Part shown: positions 21,713 to 33,745 of the stretch, piece by piece
How positions within the stretch are numbered: the stretch's first letter is position 1
How the letters are laid out: each line of letters opens with the position of its first letter
From: Telmatactis stephensoni
Taxonomy: Eukaryota; Cnidaria; Anthozoa; Actiniaria; Isophelliidae
Assembly (NCBI GenBank): GCA_029948255.1
Contig: JALIZF010001668.1
Coordinates: 434,001 to 498,000 of the forward strand
Reading direction: 5' to 3'
Length of the DNA stretch: 64,000 nt
Position numbers and translations under genes: made by a program
The notes under the pieces: model-generated
Databases searched by the model: none
What the model was told of the DNA's origin: nothing
What the model saw: only the letters and a program-made list of their open reading frames with translations

Positions 21713-22485
21713 TCAATATTTTAATACCCATTGATATTTATCAAACAAAAAGCTTGATTGTTATTGAAGACCATAATAGTTGAAGTCAATCATGACTGAG
21801 AAGTTACCCAAATCAAAGTGGATATAGACAAGCCTTTTAAGAATGACTTTCTAAAAACCTTTTAGAAACATGAGATTTGTTTTTAGATAAGTATTCTATT
21901 ATTTCCTTGATTAGTATACTATTGATTTGTATCAGTTGTTTTGGAAGATGAAACTAGTACAAATTTTTTGAATTTTATTTTCTGTATGACATTGTAATTG
22001 ATAGTTCATGTTACCATTCAGTTGTTTTTCATATTAAAGTGTCTAAGAATCCAAATTGCTGAGTCTTTTTCATGAAAGCAATAGCTGCAAGAGTTGTTTT
22101 TCTACATTAATTTGCCACTGAGCTGAGGCCGGTTCAACATGAGTCTAGCCACCATGTTACCTGTTTTTACACAACTCCATGTCTTGAAATTTTGATGGAC
22201 CTGTTACAATGAGATGTTTTCCTTTTTGCTCTTCAGAGCAATTTCTATTCGACAAGTAGACGCATGATGCCAAAACGTAAGCAAACGGTGTGTCTGTCAA
22301 CAATGATGATTTATACATGGCATCATCCTTCACTATGACAGGCTAGTTGATGTTCAAATAAGGCCCTGTCCATTTTACTTTTACCCCTGGGAGCAGAATG
22401 TTATCTACAGCTGAACTGGTGCAAATAGGGGTCACATTTTTCATGCAGGGAAAGAAAAGGGTAATCCAAAAGTGCTGTGTGGTGG
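21713..22485. other. No gene seen
   Basis: AT-rich 3' flank of the BTB gene. No supported ORF, RNA or element ends were seen. Confidence 0.45.
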
Positions 22486-22541
22486 TGGCGGTAGTGGTGT
22501 GTGTGTGTGTGTGTGTGTGCATGTGGGGGGGGGGGGGGGGG
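22486..22541 (+). repeat. GT microsatellite followed by poly-G
   Basis: A GGT/GT-rich stretch, (GT)n, then an uninterrupted run of G. Confidence 0.9.
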
Positions 22542-22579
22542 TCTATAAAAGGGAGAGCATTTTTTAAATATTTTAATTG

Positions 22580-22855
22580 ACACTCCCTGAAGGGGCTTTT
22601 CAGTGTCAATCACTCCACACTCACTGCCACTACATTCGATATTAGATTCTACATACATCACTCAACTCACATGTTGATTTTTGCTGAGGGAAGAAAAACT
22701 GGAGAACCTGGAGAAAAACCCTCGTGGCATGGTAGAGAATAACACATCAAACAAACTCAATTCCCGTATCAGGACCCAAGCCGGGAATCGAACTCGGACC
22801 ACAGCGGTGAAACGCGAGCGGTGAATCGCTACGCCAACCTCGCCACCCATTTGTT
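22580..22855 (-). mobile_element. tRNA-derived SINE-like element 1
   Basis: Read on the minus strand, the head contains a good B box (GAGTTCGATTCCCGG) about 40 nt after a TGGCGTAGCG A-box-like word. A unique body follows (GGGTTTTTCTCCAGG) and then the tail CTGAAAAGCCCCTTCAGGGAG. The same tail word, with small changes, ends the SINE-like copy at 29184-29466. The presence of tRNA-like pol III boxes plus a shared 3' core identifies a SINE; the target duplication was not found. Confidence 0.72.
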
Positions 22856-23332
22856 ATTCACTCAACTCTTTCCCCCTGACAGTGACTGTCCCATATTTAA
22901 TGTATCGTTTCAATTTTAATCTAAAAATGCACGTCATGGTTTCGCGTCACACATTCATTTCGTTTGAGATGGTTATTTTTATTTCTCTTTCCCCAAAAAG
23001 GAAAGAAAGGAAAACAACAAACGACAACAACAAAATCTTGAATATGTCGGCTTGTTAGGATGAAAGTTCTATGACTGACTCGCAAAAAGCCTTTTTCGTT
23101 ATCCATTGTGCTCAGGTTCAGTGAACATACAAAGAAATAATTTCTTTCTTTTTTTTTTTTTGGTTTTTGAGTGGCTGTATCTCGCTCAATATTGAACTGA
23201 TTCATATGAACACCAAACTTAAGAATATTGTTAAGTTTGATATGCTCTTTCCAAATATGTGGGTCTTGTGTTGATCATTGGCTCAATATTCAGGGACTCA
23301 TACCCAGGCTCTCACGATATGAAACTCGGCAA

Positions 23333-23512
23333 TGAGGACATTTTGACCCCTGTCCTATACCAGAATCCTTTTCAAGAACATTTCTTATTCAAATTTTAAA
23401 TTCCTTTGAGAATACAAACTCAATAGTTTTCATAAGTGAACAAAAGCTACTTGAAAAGGATTCTGGTATAGAGGGGTGGGGGTGGGTGGGGTGGGGTGGG
23501 GGGTCAAAACGT
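23333..23512. mobile_element. Hairpin element with a G-rich insertion in one arm
   Basis: The left arm GACATTTTGACCCC..TATACCAGAATCCTTTTCAAG pairs with the right arm CTTGAAAAGGATTCTGGTATA..GGGGTCAAAACGTC. Between the two parts of the right arm sits a run of GGGGTGGG-type repeats (about 23473-23503) that the left arm lacks. The G-rich strand could form a quadruplex. Confidence 0.6.
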
Positions 23513-24640
23513 CTTCATGCTTGGGACGATTTAAAAGACCAGGACCAAGCAAACGAGTCTTCTTTAGAGAGATTCTGCCTTACAGAGATGTTTGTATTGA
23601 AAGGGTTCAGTGTATACTTTATAGCAACCCTTGTTTCTGTTAATATCTGCTGCAATACACTTTTCTTAGAACTTCAGTGAATTCAATAAGTGTATTTGTT
23701 GTTGTTGTTGTATAGTGTAGACAGTCTTTTTGAAAATACAGTAGAATCCCGACGAACCAAACAGCAAAAGAATTACCATAGCAATTAAATCCTGTGACTC
23801 CCGAGAATATGAATTTTTGAAAAGTGTGACTTTGGCATCTCCGTCTATTGTAGTGTGTGTTCTCATTACCCACTTTTGCCATATTGTCACAAATTATGAA
23901 TAAATATCTCACAAAAAATAGCGTACTCAAGCATGTATACAATTTGTCTGCGCATGTCTGTGTTTATGGTGTGGAACCATTTCAGATCGAATGCAAGAAA
24001 TTTTTTGTTGGCATGAAACATTTGGTTGGCGATCTCGTTCTTAACAATTATGTTCAACTAACGAAATAGTGAGATATAAGCAGTCTACCTACCGCTAGTG
24101 TGCTGTGGATAATGATTTAAATCGAAGGCACCCAAGATGGGAAAATATCACCCGTCAAAGTCAGTATAAAGTGGTAAGAAGGACCAGAACTCCGCACTTT
24201 TGAGTTATATTGTGGGCGCTAAATTTATATAGAAGGTGCATTAAGCAGTGGAAGTCATTACCAACACGTTACTGTGTAAATTGGAACCGATAAGGGAATT
24301 TTAAAATTTAGCGATCGTTGAATATTTAACCATCAGTTACCGGAATATCGTAATTTTTGAGGGGGAGGGGGAGGGGGAAGGAAAGGAAAAGGAGAAAAGG
24401 ACGCCCTGGGCATTTGACTACCCCAAACCATTTCCAACGGCAAAACGTAATCCTATTAGGGATATCCCACGTAAGCAAGGTCATATAACAAAAATATCTG
24501 CTCAAGTATGTTAAGGCCAGGACTTTTGCTTAACAGATAAATTGCCTTAACCAAGGTTACTGAGTAGACAAATCAACGATTTTTTGCCATATAATATATT
24601 TTGATAAACTGAACATTTTATGATAATTTTTGTGACCATC
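23513..24640. other. No gene; possible pogo-like terminus
   Basis: CAGTAGAATCCCGACGAACC at about 23740 resembles pogo/Tigger-type ends, but no inverse partner was found. A purine-rich tract (GGAGGGGGAGGG type) lies at about 24360-24400. No supported ORF. Confidence 0.35.
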
Positions 24641-24660
24641 GATGTGTCACGTGCGCAAAT

Positions 24661-24782
24661 GCCTGGCCCAGGTTGCACAATTAAAGGGTGCATGGATAAC
24701 GCTATCCGTTGGATAAATCCTTATCCTGCAGATATATTAATTGGAAAACGCCATCATTTTATCTACTTGATAATAAGGACAA
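24661..24782. other. Possible DNA-transposon terminus with GGATAACGCTATCC palindrome
   Basis: CCTGGCCCAGGTTGCACAAT is followed by AAAGGGTGCATGGATAACGC and TATCCGTTGGATAAATCC, a palindromic arrangement resembling small DNA elements. It abuts the 3' tail of the minus-strand non-LTR element. The second end was not found. Confidence 0.3.
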
Positions 24783-24829
24783 GACATTTGACATTTTGAC
24801 ATTTGACATTTTGACATTTTGACATTTTT
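24783..24829 (-). repeat. 3' terminal microsatellite of the non-LTR element
   Basis: On the plus strand this is six consecutive GACATTT / GACATTTT units. On the element's strand it is AAAATGTC-like repeats at the end of the 3' UTR. Confidence 0.8.
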
Positions 24830-25098
24830 ATTCAGAAATTAAATATTATTTAGATAATTACACATTTACCTGCTAATAGCATAGCGCTAATCGAGGCAGG
24901 TTGAGAATGTAAGATAGTTCATTAAAATTTCATACACTAGTATTAAATGGATATTAAATAGATGGCAAGAATCAGGTTCATCAGATTATCGAAGTATGTA
25001 ATTTTATATACTAGAATTAGGTTCACGCCAAAAGAATACACTAATTTATAAATATACTGAAATGCATATCTAGGAAAATAATCTAGAAATAGATAGTT

Positions 25099-27249
25099 TT
25101 ATCGATCTTTGAATAGAGAATTTAGAATTACTGTGTAGCTTTCAGAATGTAAGTTATTAAGTAAGCACAGTCTAATTTCAGCTTTAAATTGCTTTTTTGA
25201 GACATTTTTTAGGTGAGCTGGTATCTGATTCCATAATCTTACACCCATTCTAGAAAAAGACTGATGTTGAGTTTGTAGTCGAGAAAATTTACAATAAAAA
25301 TTATTGGATGCCGAAAATCTTGTATTGTGAGAATGGACCTCGTTAGTAGATACGAAAAGGCTGTTAATATTAGAAGGCGCAGTTTTGTTGGACACATCGT
25401 ACATAAGAAGTGCCAGTGATTCAACATATAACAGAGTAACAGGTAAGACATTTGCATTAATGAAAAGTGGAACAGCACTTTCTAATGGTTTTTTAGAAAA
25501 TATAAATCTTAGAGCACGTTTTTGTAAAAGTAATAATTTGTTTAATGTTGTCTTGTTGGCCTGACCCCAGGCATTTATTCCATATGTTAAATGAGGTTGA
25601 ATAAGCGATTTGTAAATTGTTAATAAGGTCGGGGATGGCAAGAAATGACGGAGTTTGGATAATAGGCCAACACTTTTACTTATTTTGTTACTTATATAAT
25701 CAATATGAGTCTTCCAAGAGAGATTTTGATCAATTAACAGACCAAGATATTTCACGTATTCCTTACATTCCAGATTGATAGACTTATTAGTACTATTATC
25801 ATGAATTTTCAGACATACTTCAGGTTTATGTTTAAGGCGCGAGGGATGGAATATTACAAAGTTAGATTTTTTCCCATTAAGAGTCAACTTATTTGCTGCC
25901 AGCCAAGTTTGTAACTTCGCCAATTCACTGTTAACCGTGGACTCAAGTTTTTTAGGACATTTGTCGGCATACAAAATGTTACAGTCGTCTGCAAATAGGT
26001 GAAATTTCATTAATTTTGAACTAGAACAAATATCGTTGATATACAACAAAAATAAGAGCGGCCCTAACACAGAGCCTTGAGGAACACCGCATGGAATCGG
26101 TTTCTTGCTAGATGGATGAGCATTGATACTGGTTGTCTGGGTCCTACCAGACAGATAAGACTCAAACCATTTGTGAGGGTACCCCCTTATGCCATAAGTA
26201 TGAAGTTTATGTAGAAGTATACTGTGGTTAACAGTATCGAAAGCCTTAGATAGATCAATAAAAACAGCACAAGTAAACAGTTTGTTATCCAAGTTAGACT
26301 GTATTGTACTTATGATGTCCAGAATTGCATGATGGGTAGAATGACCTTTCCTAAAACCGTATTGGGCATCACAAAGAATTAAGTTTTTTTCGATGAAATT
26401 CATTAATCTATTGTACATAGTTTTTTCAAATATTCTATTGAAGATTGACAGCAATGAAATAGGTCGATAATTACTTGTGTCAGATTCATCGTCAGACTTA
26501 TAAACTGGAATAATTTTAGAAATTTTGAGCTTTGCTGGATATTTCCCTGTATGTACAGATAAATTCATAAGTTTAGCTAGATGTTCACTTATTTGATGCC
26601 TGGAAGCCTTTAGAAGTCTTACAGGGCATGAATAGATCCCATATGACTTGTTATTCGACAGAGTCACGATTTCCTTTTCTATCTCTTCTTTTGTAACAGG
26701 TACAAAAAAGAATGAGTTTGGTTGATCTATCTCACTGAGGTAGTCCGTAAAGTTAGCTTTAGGCTGTGGAATTTTTCTAGCAAGGTTTTGGCCAACATTT
26801 GAGAAATAATTATTTATGATATCTGGCAATAAAGAAGGATCACTAATTAATCGATCACTTTGTGTGGGGTCTTTTAAGGACGATATATACTTTGATCTGT
26901 TTTTCTTACTATGCAGCAGTTGGTTAATAGCTGCCCAAGTTTTCTGATTGTTTTTCTTGTTATCTTCAAAATAAGATTCAAAGTAAGACTTTTTGCTGAT
27001 TCTTGTTAGTGTAGTAATCCTGTTTCTATAATAACAATATCTATCTTTTTGTCCTGAGAAGAGTAGACGATTTTTAGTTTTTATTGACTTACGAATTCCT
27101 AGCGTGATCCAGGGTTTGGATAGGTTTTTAGCCTTTCGATTAGATACTGTTTTGAGCGGTGCAACTTTATCTACAGTATTATTTAATTTACGATACCACG
27201 TCGAGAATATTTTATCTACGTCGCACGATTCAGTAAATGGAGAATTCAA
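25099..27249 (-). pseudogene. Reverse transcriptase part of non-LTR ORF2
   Basis: An open stretch of 716 codons containing a complete RT domain: SKIIPVYKSDDES and NYRPISLLS (motifs 0-2), VFIDLSKAFDTVNH (motif A), CGVPQGSVLGPLLFLLYI (motif B), LFADDCNIL (motif C, FADD form), and a thumb/C-terminal region with LQKRALRFIF and LWNQIPAHLK. It copies element RNA at the insertion site. It is separated from the endonuclease by a frameshift near 27250-27300, so the polyprotein cannot be read through. The catalytic aspartates are intact. Confidence 0.92.
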
Positions 27250-27251
27250 AT

Positions 27252-28123
27252 CTACCTTCGAGAGTTCATGAACAAAAGTATTCTCTGTGAAATTTGTATA
27301 GTACCTAGTTTTTTCTTATCTACAGAGATTTTTCCTTTTCCCGAGGGTGTTATACAAAATTGTGAAAAATGATCACTTATATCCGATACGATGTTGCCAC
27401 TGCAAATTCCGTGTTCAGGGTTATTTGTAAATATATTGTCAATAATTGTAGCTGAATTGTTGTAAACACGAGTGGGCTTATCGAATGTAGGAAATACATA
27501 AAGCTCTGTAAAGAAAGAAGAAAATCCTGACTGAAGCTGCATGTTTCAAATTTAAGTAGGTCTATGTTGAAATCACCGATAATGTACAATTTCTTTCCAC
27601 TAATGCTATAGGTCTCAAGTGCCCTATCAAAATACGAAATAAATTCATTTGGATTTCTGTGTTGACGATAAATAATACCACAAATTATGTTCTTTTTGTT
27701 ACTGAAATGAATTTCAAGCCACAGTGCTTGAAAAGACTCATTTGAAACCTTTTCTAAAATTGAATATTTCAACTTTTTATTAATATACGCACCAACGCCT
27801 CCAGAGACTAAGGGTGTCGGCACATATTCAAAAGAGTAAGCTGGAATATTCAAATTTGCACTCGGAGGTAAATTAAAGTTTGTTATTTTAGTTTCTGTAA
27901 TTCCAATTATATCAAAGTCTAAATCTAATTCGTGCAGAAGATGTGTTTCAAATTTTTCAAGATTCAGACTTAGACTTCTCAAGTTATTATGTAGTATAGA
28001 AAATGAATCATCAGCCTTAAGGGCTGGATTGTTTTCTTTCAACTTATTGAAACTATGAGGAGAATAATAATTGGAAAAAATACTATTTTGAGGACTCAGA
28101 TCATTACTCTGTCTGGTGTTCAA
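27252..28123 (-). pseudogene. Apurinic-type endonuclease part of non-LTR ORF2 (frameshifted)
   Basis: The N-terminal part (28123 to about 27540) shows LHNNLRSL, GITETKI, IIGDFNIDLL and CGIIYRQHR. The C-terminal part, in another frame (to 27252), shows TIIDNIFTNN and SDHFSQFCI, the SDH motif. These are hallmarks of the APE-like endonuclease that nicks target DNA. At least one frameshift near 27540 separates the two parts. Confidence 0.88.
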
Positions 28124-28313
28124 AGTAAAAAGATCGTAGTCATGAAGACTATGTAGCTTATCTAGATATTTCTTACTTGGAAGTGCCTTATTTACTAATA
28201 AATTATTAAATTGGCCATGAGTAGTTATAATGTTTGTCCCATGGTACGGTAATTGTTTAAGAAGATCTTTGAATGTTTATATAGAAAAAAAAAAATCACA
28301 CAGTTACTTATCA

Positions 28314-29123
28314 TTAAGCATCATCTGCTTTAGTAGAGGATCTTGTTCTTGGTTTGTCGTTATCAGGGGGTGGCCATAGTCTACGATATGGGGGATTCTT
28401 TGCACCATTTGTAGGAAACTCGTACTGACCAGGCATCTCAGATCCTGCAGTTTGTGAGGGCATATCATCGTCGTTAGGCATCTCAGATCCTGCAGTTTGT
28501 GAGGGCATACCATCGTCGTCAGGATAACGATCAATCCTTTCTGCTAAGCTCTCAAGAACACCAAGCCCTGTCACACGAATGATACTAGAACCTTCGGTTT
28601 TTTTAAGAAGTACGGAAGAGTTTTTTGTCCAACAATACTTATATTCGTACTTCTTCTGGAATTCTTTAGCTTTGTTGAAGAGCAATTGTGTTTTGGGAGT
28701 AAGATGATCGAAAAATTTGATGTTGTCACTTGGTTTTGAAATTCCCACTTGGTCAAAATCGATGTTTGGAATTTTTCGTCGGTGCTGCATAACGGATTCC
28801 TTTGCAAGACGTCGAGTGAATTTACAAATGATGACTGGCGGGTAATTTGAATTTGCCCGATTGGGCAATCGATGCGCGATATCTATGTCGTTCTCTGTTA
28901 CCTTCGCCCCTACTTGTTCAAACAGCTTTAGACAGATATCCACTGTTTCTTGGGCTGACTCAAATCTTTTTGATTGAGGAACACCGAGAATCTTGAGGTT
29001 ATACTGATAGCTGTATTGATACATGGACTCGATAGCTTCTTCAATCTTTAGGATGCTTTCCTCCAAACATTTTACTTTCGAAGAGAAAATGAGGAAAGGG
29101 AAGGAATCCCCGTGACTCATCAT
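28314..29123 (-). CDS. Non-LTR ORF1 protein (L1-ORF1p-like)
   Basis: 269 codons from ATG to stop. A coiled-coil-like N terminus (KVKCLEESILKIEEAIESM) is followed by NLKILGVPQS, DIDIAHRLPNR and PPVIICKFTRRLAKESVM, the RRM/C-terminal pattern of ORF1p that binds element RNA. The C-terminal tail contains two direct copies of MPSQTAGSEMP and is acidic and proline-rich. It appears intact although ORF2 downstream is broken. Confidence 0.85.
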   Translation of the reverse strand: MMSHGDSFPFLIFSSKVKCLEESILKIEEAIESMYQYSYQYNLKILGVPQSKRFESAQETVDICLKLFEQVGAKVTENDIDIAHRLPNRANSNYPPVIICKFTRRLAKESVMQHRRKIPNIDFDQVGISKPSDNIKFFDHLTPKTQLLFNKAKEFQKKYEYKYCWTKNSSVLLKKTEGSSIIRVTGLGVLESLAERIDRYPDDDGMPSQTAGSEMPNDDDMPSQTAGSEMPGQYEFPTNGAKNPPYRRLWPPPDNDKPRTRSSTKADDA

Positions 29124-29183
29124 ATGCCCCGTTTGATGCTATTTTTAGAACCTCGTGTCTCACGTCTGCATGCACGAAACCTC

Positions 29184-29466
29184 AATTACAATTACAATTA
29201 CATATACGATTGAGACTCCCTCAACAGGGCTTTTCAGCTCAATTTACAAATCCTAACTAAATCATATAAATCAAACATAAATGGATTAAGAATCCCAACT
29301 GGCAAAGAGGCAAACCAGTTGGCTATATTACAAGCATGGCCGAGAACTGAATTTGAACTAATCGAAATCGGAACAAATTCAGTCTCAGCTAGTGGCCAGA
29401 GCGGGAATCGAACCTGGGACCGCCAGATTGCGAGACCAACGCTCTGACCACTCGGCCATGCTGCCT
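29184..29466 (-). mobile_element. tRNA-derived SINE-like element 2
   Basis: On the minus strand the head reads GGCAGCATGGCCGAGTGG (A box) and GGTTCGATTCCCGC (B box), closely resembling a serine/leucine-type tRNA 5' region. A unique body and the tail CTGAAAAGCCCTGTTGAGGGAG follow, ending in ATTGTAATTG repeats. The tail word is shared with the copy at 22580-22855. Confidence 0.8.
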
Positions 29467-29498
29467 CCTTAGGAACATTTTTCGCAATGTTCCTAAGG
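29467..29498. repeat. Perfect 13-bp-stem hairpin abutting the SINE head
   Basis: CCTTAGGAACATT, a 6-nt TTTCGC spacer, then AATGTTCCTAAGG. The arms are exact inverses. Confidence 0.85.
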
Positions 29499-29499
29499 T

Positions 29500-31840
29500 A
29501 ATGAAGATCTATGAAGACAAAAGTTTTCCCGATACATTGGTTCACGCCCCTTTTTTGTTGTATCTTATTTGTAACTAATGTTGAATGTTCCGCGTGTCTT
29601 ATAGAAAATTTGAAAAACGAAGTGAACTAAAAAAACGGAATAGAAATAACGCGGCCTGAATCTCTCCTGGACTCTCGATATTTTTGCGATTAATTTTCAT
29701 CATTCAGCATTCTTTCAGGTATAAGCCATAAAGTTCGTATAATTCGCCATATAAAGTGTCACCTCAAAAATATATAAAAGGCCATTTGTTTTACTATACT
29801 CGTGTATAGAGCGTTTGCAGGGTGCCCCTTCAATACCCTCTTTCCATTTTGAATATTGCTCCATTTCTTGACTCAGAATCAGTTCAAGACACTTCTCATC
29901 AACTCTTTAATTTCCATTTACATTTGAAATACTGCCCCAGTAAGAAATTGATTTCGCAAAGATTCCTCACGTTTTGCAAACTAATATGAAGGCTAATTAA
30001 AAATAACCAGGATACTACGCACGCTTTGATTGGCTGAGAGCTGTGTTTCCATGAGAGTATGTAAACACGGTTTTGACGTCACTATCTTTGTGCTTCGCGG
30101 CAAAATTTGGATTGAAAATTGAAGTTGACCATTAATTGTAAAAACTAAAAATACAACTTTCATGTATTTTATAAGAAAACAAATTGAGAAACCAAAGCAA
30201 ACTAGTGTCATTTTTTATTTCTTTTCCCTTTCTTTAGGGAAAGGGACGACAGCTCACTAAAACTGAATCAATTTCTAATCTTTTATGTCCGTGTTTGAAT
30301 GACTTTTTTAGATTTTTTTATTGATTTTGCACTATATTACAGATTTATATAATTGTTAATAATATACATATACCAGAATAATTAAGAAATAGAAATTTAT
30401 AGAACATATAAAGTTTGTGCACAGTAGCCGAAGTAGCAGAGCTTTCGTGTCGGCTACTGATACTATTAAATATATATATATACATATATGAATGAAATAG
30501 TTTAGAACTAAAATAGAAAAGACCACCACCAACACCAACAACAAAACCATGGAAGTTTCCATTAAAGGCTAAAAAAGTTCAATGATTGGCAAACAAACGT
30601 CACAGGATTCTAACAGAGCCTATAGGAGGCATGAAAACGTTTTCAAAACAAATAATTTTCAATTGTTTACGGTTCTGAATTGTTTTCTTTGAGCCTGAAG
30701 AGTCAAGCTCATTCATCGCAAAAGATTGTTTTTCATCCACAATGGACAACACTGAACCTCGAGACTAGCAAAAATATATCTCTTGTTCAACGCCTAAAAT
30801 ATGAAATTCGGGCACTAACCATATAATTCAAACAAAATTCAGTCTTATCCAGATAACCAGGCATCACACAGCTTCATAAACGGCAAATTTCCAAGCACAA
30901 AATGACCCTTCGTCGGCTCGACAATGTGGTTGCTTTTGTTGCCGTCTTTAGTCGTTGGTCGTTGGTTTTCTTAATTGAACGGTTGGCGAGAATTTTCAAT
31001 GAAGAACATTCTCTTCGATACCTCAGAACTTTTCACGAAAACGAAGAGTACTTATTTTGTCTTTAGAAAGTACCATTTTTCTTTCATTTTAGCGAAAGTT
31101 TTCTAAGAGTTGTCTCCCAAATTTCATTAGCTCGAAAATCGCCAAATAGTTGGATTTCTACCGCGTGTTTTGATTGGCTAGTTTTAAAATACCATTGTTA
31201 AGTTAATGTATTGAGAACATATGTTTTGACCATTAAATGGATGTAAACAATCATTCGTTTTGTAGTATTTTTAGAGGAATAAAGTCATTTTATAAAAGCA
31301 ATAGAAAACTTTTTCCTGTCTTTGCATAGCCAGATATAAACACTTTCAGAGTTGGGAGAATTCTTGACAGTCATGCAAACCCTCAACTTCCTCTTGGGGT
31401 TGCATAGCTGTCTCAAATTCCCCCAACCTCTCATGTTTATATCAGGCTGTGCAAACTAAGAAAAAAATTTCTATTGCTTAAATGTAATCTTGTGAATGAT
31501 CACTGATTAACATTAAGCCAGCTGATATAGCGTTAGACTGATTTAGCAAGGGATGCTTCAAGATACTGGCTCGCTCGCTCGATACATAAAAGTATATATG
31601 CTCTTCAGAACTGAGCGTAGGCATGGTAGCTGGTATATGGCATTGATTATATTTCCAGTATCATAAAATATTGACAAATTAATTCTACTAAAGGTGCTCT
31701 AACACTTTGCTTACAATGGAAACCGGGAACGAGCTTAATTACAAATATAGCAGTTGTGTGGTTTCTTTTCTTTTTTCTGATTTGCATTTGTTTTAATTGT
31801 TGATTTGTTTTGTTTTTTGTTGTTTTTTCTTTTGTTTTAA
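29500..31840. other. No gene seen
   Basis: AT-rich sequence with microsatellites (TATATA near 30470). GATTGGCT words flanked by CG-rich bits occur near 30025 and 31170. Several short ORFs show no similarity that I recognise. Confidence 0.5.
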
Positions 31841-31844
31841 TCTT

Positions 31845-32050
31845 GTTTGTTTGTTTGTTCATTCGTCCGTTTGTCCTTTTGTCTGTTCGTTCGATCGGTT
31901 GTTCGTTGGTTCGATCACTCACTCGCTCGCTCGATTGCTCGTTCGAATTCGTTTGTTTTCTTTGGTTCGTTTGTTTGTTCGTTTGTTTTCGTTTGTTCAT
32001 CTGCTCGTTCGTTTAATGTTTGTCCGTTCGTTCGTTTGTTTGTTTACTAG
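31845..32050 (+). repeat. Degenerate TTCG/TTTG tetranucleotide array
   Basis: About 200 bp of GTTTGTTTGTTCGTTCG-like tetramers with substitutions. All three forward frames are open over it, giving Phe/Val/Arg/Ser-rich translations with no meaning. Confidence 0.9.
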
Positions 32051-32621
32051 TTTCCAATGTACACACGTGTGACATGGTGGGATAAGTTTTGATAAATACT
32101 ACTTTTATCCACTGAAATATACAACAGAGAATCTAGGTTTGTTTGAACTGGTGATTTCTTTAATTGCCAAACATAATAATTGCAGGCAAGGCGTCTTATT
32201 TAGCTACTCAAATGCATTCATATCCGGATCGATATCGTCATTTAACGTAAGACCGGCAGTTCTTATTCAAGTAGAGAGGGTTAAATGACAATGCAGCTAA
32301 TCTATACCTTGGTCAAAATTAATTCGACCATCACTTAAGTTCATAAAGGAAAGAGCTAAATTAAAGCTCTCATCCTCTAGTTGACAAAAGGGTAGAATGT
32401 TCTGTACACAAGTCATGATAATTATTTACATTATGTCTTATCTTATGGATTGTCCTTTGTGAAGTCCAAAGCTTTACCAGTGTTGACTGGGCAGTTGTAT
32501 TCCACGTCCTCTCAGTAGTCATCCAGATTGTCCACGAGCTCCCAAGCAGAAAACTGTGATGGTGGATAAAGTGACGTTGTTAGGTCGTCCCCAAGATTCT
32601 CTTAATTTCTGTTTGGACAAG

Positions 32622-32935
32622 TCACCAGTTCATCATAGCGCAGAAAGGCAATATTACCGTTTCTTCTCTCTTCATACATCTATAGCTTTGGGAGCAGCTC
32701 CTTTCGTTTTTGCCAAGGATTTTCCCTGTGACGTTTTCCCTTACAAATGTGTTTGTGCCTTTGAGACATTTCTTCTTCTTCAGGATTGCTTCTTTTAATT
32801 TCTGATTCTGAAACCTTGCTACAATTGCCCTGGGTCTGGACACATTTCTCGAGCCAACTCGATGTGCTCTTTCAATGGTAAGCTAAGGATATTGAACTTC
32901 GATGACATTAGATCCTTTATTTTCTTTTTGTTACT
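32622..32935 (-). pseudogene. ORF1p relic of a non-LTR element, unit 1
   Basis: Minus-strand words ATKKKIKDL-MSSKFNIL and RPRAIVARFQNQKLKEAIL match the C-terminal part of L1-like ORF1p. A 5-nt insertion near 32880 breaks the frame in this copy. The relic lies directly beyond the 3' end of GPCR exon 2. Confidence 0.65.
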
Positions 32936-33119
32936 GTACTGTAGCTATACTAGCCTACGTAATGTGCTCTTTATTATCGACATGGTTTTCTACTGTCTGT
33001 ACAGACCTCCGAAACAATTCTGGCTACGCCAGTGTACTTGTTGTTGGTTTCTATAAGGGATAATTAAACATGGTTCACTTCACGGTGGCATTGACTAACT
33101 CTAAGTCTTATTCCTTCCA

Positions 33120-33709
33120 TCAGCCCAGGGGAGAATTTTCAATTCTTTGAAAACGAGTTAACATCACTGGCTGTAATTCAATACCAGGTAATGACGTGTC
33201 GTCAGCTGATCGAACTTGATTGAAGCGACCATTTCTTGGATCTTCAGGATTTCTGCCTTGTACAGCACGAACTCTTAGATCATCTTTCCCACAAGGTTTT
33301 TTGATGAATTGACCAATAGCGTGGCGAAATCTTGTAGATCTACACATATAGATGAATGGATTGCAAGCACTGGAAACAAGCAGGAAGTAATGGACAAGCA
33401 ATCCAATCCATTTGTAGTTTGCCATTTCCCGCGGGCCCCCTGCCAATACGGAGAATAGAATGAATGGTAGATAGCAAATGACATATGCTGCAATTGTCAG
33501 ACCGATGGTAAACGCTGCCCTGGCTTCCATTCTCGTACGTGCCTCTCTTAAACGAATTCCTTGAAGGTTTTGGCTAGTTTTGCTTCGTATTTCAAAGCTC
33601 TACATACAAAGTAGTTGAATACATAAATAAGGGTTTAAATTTATGAATATTTCAAGGATAATTAGACGCATGATCGGTTATTCTGTCTTTTCCTACTCCG
33701 AGAAAGAAA

Positions 33710-33745
<36 letters not shown>

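Larger units (their letters stand above)
24783..29150 (-). mobile_element. Near full-length non-LTR retrotransposon (CR1/Jockey-like group), frameshifted
   Basis: In order on the minus strand: ORF1 (29123-28314), endonuclease (28123 to about 27252), reverse transcriptase (27249-25099), an AT-rich 3' UTR, and a tail of six GACATTT(T) units at 24783-24829. A 3' end made of 7-8-bp tandem units, not poly-A, is typical of CR1-like elements (family knowledge). The 5' end is not fixed. The endonuclease-RT frame is broken by two frameshifts, so this copy is dead but fairly young. No target duplication was established. Confidence 0.85.

Noticed and set aside
23740..23760. A complete pogo/Tigger element
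   Set aside because: Only one terminus-like word is present. No inverse end and no transposase were found.
31797..32072. Three overlapping Phe/Val/Ser/Arg-rich ORFs and a Lys/Asn/Thr-rich one opposite
   Set aside because: Translation of a degenerate TTCG/TTTG array.
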